NCBI GenBank assembly: GCA_039821555.1
Contig: JBCBNX010000003.1
Location: 370,867-413,529, forward strand
DNA length: 42,663 nucleotides
Reading direction: 5' to 3'
From: Bacteroidota bacterium
GTDB lineage: Bacteria; Bacteroidota; Rhodothermia; Rhodothermales; Rubricoccaceae
Positions 41,047 to 42,663 of this stretch are shown piece by piece. Numbering within the stretch: the first letter of the stretch is position 1; the number at the start of each line of letters is the position of its first letter. Below the pieces are notes generated by a model. It saw only the letters and a program-made list of their open reading frames with translations. It searched no databases and had not been told where the DNA came from. The position numbers and the translations under genes were made by a program.

Positions 41047-41607
41047 CTAGCCGATGTGCGCGTATGTCTTTCTGGGCCACTTTTGATCTAGCTCGCCGTC
41101 AACGTATAGCCGATGGTAGTGAGGGTACAGTCTCTCAACGAGGCTCGCCCGGTCTCGATGCAGTTTGACGGAGTTGAGCCAAGAGTAAACGGTATCCATC
41201 AACTGTCCGAGTTGAAAATAGATCGAGCGCAGGTCGATAGTCCCTCTTCTGAACTCGTATCCAATGAGGTCGAACACTTCAGCCATCCTTTCTACTGCTC
41301 CCTCATCATACGGTCCTTCGGTGAACAGGTCGCTGAATGGACGCTCCATTCGATCTGCTCCTTCCATGACGACGAAGTGGCCCTCACTGGCTCCTGCGGG
41401 CTCGGAACTAGCATGGAATAGCTCTTCCCATCTCTCCAGGTCTGTCGGACGTAGCGAGTCGTGGAACAGCTGAACCATGCGGAAGCTGTTCTCCAACCGC
41501 CGTTGCCGCTGACCAGCGAGATAGGAGCGAAGTGCCAAGGACCCGCCCAGCGCCGCAAATAGGAAGGCCAGCCAGCCTCGAATCTCTCCGAACAGAGCTA
41601 TGTCCAC
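41047..41607 (-). CDS. Unknown protein with N-terminal membrane helix (DUF4760-like)
   Basis: A 186-aa protein. One membrane helix at the start (WLAFLFAALGGSLALRSYLAG) precedes a cytoplasmic helical domain: RLENSFRMVQLFHDSLRPTDLERWEELFHAS, then VERMAEVFDLIGYEFRRGTIDL and YFQLGQLMDTVYSWLNSV. The pattern recalls DUF4760-type proteins, which are of unknown function; this is from memory and uncertain. It starts 4 bases after the stop of the gene upstream (41612) on the same strand, so the two are probably co-transcribed. Confidence 0.75.
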   Translation of the reverse strand: MDIALFGEIRGWLAFLFAALGGSLALRSYLAGQRQRRLENSFRMVQLFHDSLRPTDLERWEELFHASSEPAGASEGHFVVMEGADRMERPFSDLFTEGPYDEGAVERMAEVFDLIGYEFRRGTIDLRSIYFQLGQLMDTVYSWLNSVKLHRDRASLVERLYPHYHRLYVDGELDQKWPRKTYAHIG

Positions 41608-41611
41608 GTTC

Positions 41612-42214
41612 TCAGGATGGCAAAACAGTTCGCGGTTTTATGGCTCCGCCATCTTTGACACCTCCTTCCTGGCGAACCTGGAGTACCCTTTTGTCGAACC
41701 AATTTCGAAACAGTGAAACTATATGCCTATCAACTATGCGTATTCCAGTATACGAGTCCACTCCAGGCAAACCGATAATAACCTCGGAATCCGAAAGCCC
41801 CTGAATTCTAATCGTATTATCCTCAGATCCCAGAACCTCGGCGCTATTAATCGGGTCAAAGATTGATCTAAGCTGGCCTACGGATGGAGCTCTACTATTG
41901 ACAATTATTTGAAAGCTAACTCCTTTTCCTGCCGCCTCCAAAACTTTGGTTCTGACGCGAGAGGAATAGTTTCCACACCCAACACACTGGACCCAAATCA
42001 TATCCCCACTCTTAGACCTATCGTACATTGAAAGCATCTCCTCCAGCATCGCATCCCTGTCTAAGAACATAGAAACCTGTCTGCCAGCACCAACGACCCG
42101 ACTTGCCACAGCCTTGTGCTCAGATAGCTTAAGCCTAAGGGTGACAAAGGATAGTATTACAGTTGCAAGACCAAAAATAATCGCGACTATATTATCAACT
42201 ATAAATTGCAACAT
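41612..42214 (-). CDS. Unknown membrane-anchored protein, phospholipase-D-like half domain possible
   Basis: A 200-aa protein with an N-terminal helix (IVDNIVAIIFGLATVILSFVTLRL) and a soluble domain. The segment SGDMIWVQCVGCGNYSSRVR with VLEAAGKGVSFQIIVNSRAP has the strand-helix-strand look of the first half of PLD-like domains ('...aaGkGV.v.iiv...'), and later TGIRIVDRHIVSL could be a second strand pair. No HKD catalytic motif is seen, so enzyme activity is doubtful. Codon use is more AT-rich than in the chromosomal genes to the left. Confidence 0.65.
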   Translation of the reverse strand: MLQFIVDNIVAIIFGLATVILSFVTLRLKLSEHKAVASRVVGAGRQVSMFLDRDAMLEEMLSMYDRSKSGDMIWVQCVGCGNYSSRVRTKVLEAAGKGVSFQIIVNSRAPSVGQLRSIFDPINSAEVLGSEDNTIRIQGLSDSEVIIGLPGVDSYTGIRIVDRHIVSLFRNWFDKRVLQVRQEGGVKDGGAIKPRTVLPS

Positions 42215-42249
42215 ATCAACCTCCTATAGCCTCTATTACCCACTCCACC

Positions 42250-42663
42250 TTGGATGTGTCGGCAGTTCTGATTTTCCTATGCGAATGTGCTGAATCAGAC
42301 CCTCCGTTAACCCATTCAGCATGGGAGCTAACAGATCACTTCGCAAGGCTTATCCTGGCCAGAAGTGAACGGCTTGGTGTAAGGCTAATCCTTCTCTCCA
42401 TGAACCCAAATGACAGAGATATAATTCATAATCACAGGGCATCTTTTACTACTTTGATCCTAAACTCTGGTTATGGCCACTATGTCTACAGAGGTGTGGT
42501 CAGATCTCGAGGCCAGTCTTTCGAAGCCAAAGATCTTCAGCCTATTATTTTTAGAAATGAGATAGCTGGTTCTATTTACTCCATACATCATAGTTCTTTG
42601 CACTCTACTAGACCTCTGCCGAATCATTTGTCTCTAATTATACGGGGGCCTTCTTCGACAAGC
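42250..42663 (+). CDS. Partial open frame running off the right edge
   Basis: An uninterrupted plus-strand frame of ~138 codons to the end of the window. The translation is protein-like (SAWELTDHFARLILARSERLGVR spread over helices, then LILLSMNPNDRDIIHNHRASF and YVYRGVVRSRG). There is no ATG; TTG 42250 or GTG 42256 are the possible starts, only ~36 bases from the divergent gene's start, so the true beginning is uncertain. I recognise no domain. At the local GC content a random frame of this length is unlikely but not impossible. Confidence 0.4.
   Translation, partial: MDVSAVLIFLCECAESDPPLTHSAWELTDHFARLILARSERLGVRLILLSMNPNDRDIIHNHRASFTTLILNSGYGHYVYRGVVRSRGQSFEAKDLQPIIFRNEIAGSIYSIHHSSLHSTRPLPNHLSLIIRGPSSTS

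Noticed and set aside
1..42663. CRISPR array or transposon insertion sequences
   Set aside because: No regularly spaced repeats and no transposase were seen; the repeats found are Rhs core copies, att copies and short palindromes.

Overview
The window is high-GC bacterial DNA. The organism is probably a Rhodothermota/Bacteroidota-lineage bacterium. That rests on a Bacteroidota-style tyrosine recombinase, Rhs proteins with the N-terminus seen in that lineage, a PadR gene next to its usual Bacteroidota-type partner, and weak Shine-Dalgarno signals at most genes. It is an inference from protein style, not a database result.

REGION 1 (72-31017) is a genomic island integrated in a tRNA-Leu(CAA) gene. 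The last 20 bases of the tRNA plus one base (137-156) recur exactly at 30998-31017, so about 30.9 kb is bounded by att-like direct repeats. A 14-bp-stem terminator hairpin follows both copies, so the element appears to have restored both the tRNA 3' end and its terminator. The left end holds a mobility module: tyrosine integrase, an unknown protein, an excisionase-like HTH protein behind a 26-bp near-palindrome, and a replication protein resembling the phage/plasmid II/X (gpII) family. A 1.2-kb stretch with no convincing gene follows; it may hold an origin.

The rest of the island is a nearly complete type II secretion / type IV pilus-like machine wrapped around Rhs genes. First come GspE ATPase, secretin, a PilM/PilN-like (GspL) protein, PilO/GspM-like, PilP/GspC-like, a Skp-like chaperone and a lipoprotein. 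Next is an Rhs pair. RhsA is split by a G9 tract, and one extra G would restore a protein of about 1745 aa. RhsB (1636 aa) ends in an Rhs core and a variable tip. A 55-aa two-helix membrane protein overlaps the RhsB stop. Downstream are an orphan Rhs tip cassette (a 624-bp colinear copy of the core with a different tip), a small lipoprotein as candidate immunity protein, and a decayed third cassette. The machine then resumes with a major pseudopilin, prepilin peptidase, GspK/PilX-like, PilV/GspI-like, PilW/GspJ-like and GspF. Both Rhs proteins have Sec signal peptides. The simplest reading is a mobile Sec plus T2SS-like route for exporting or displaying exchangeable Rhs toxins.

REGION 2 (31018-40851) looks like ordinary chromosome: a GH16 glucanase lipoprotein with a malectin-like domain, a secreted protein of two repeats, a UvrD/PcrA helicase, a DHH phosphoesterase, an inositol-monophosphatase family enzyme, a PadR regulator with a probable operator, a membrane-anchored M23 peptidase fused to a PadR-partner domain, a RelE/ParE-like toxin-antitoxin pair, and a secreted esterase.

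REGION 3 (41047-42663) holds two membrane-anchored unknown proteins on the minus strand and an open frame running off the right edge on the plus strand. Its GC content is visibly lower from about 41.6 kb, suggesting a second accessory segment.
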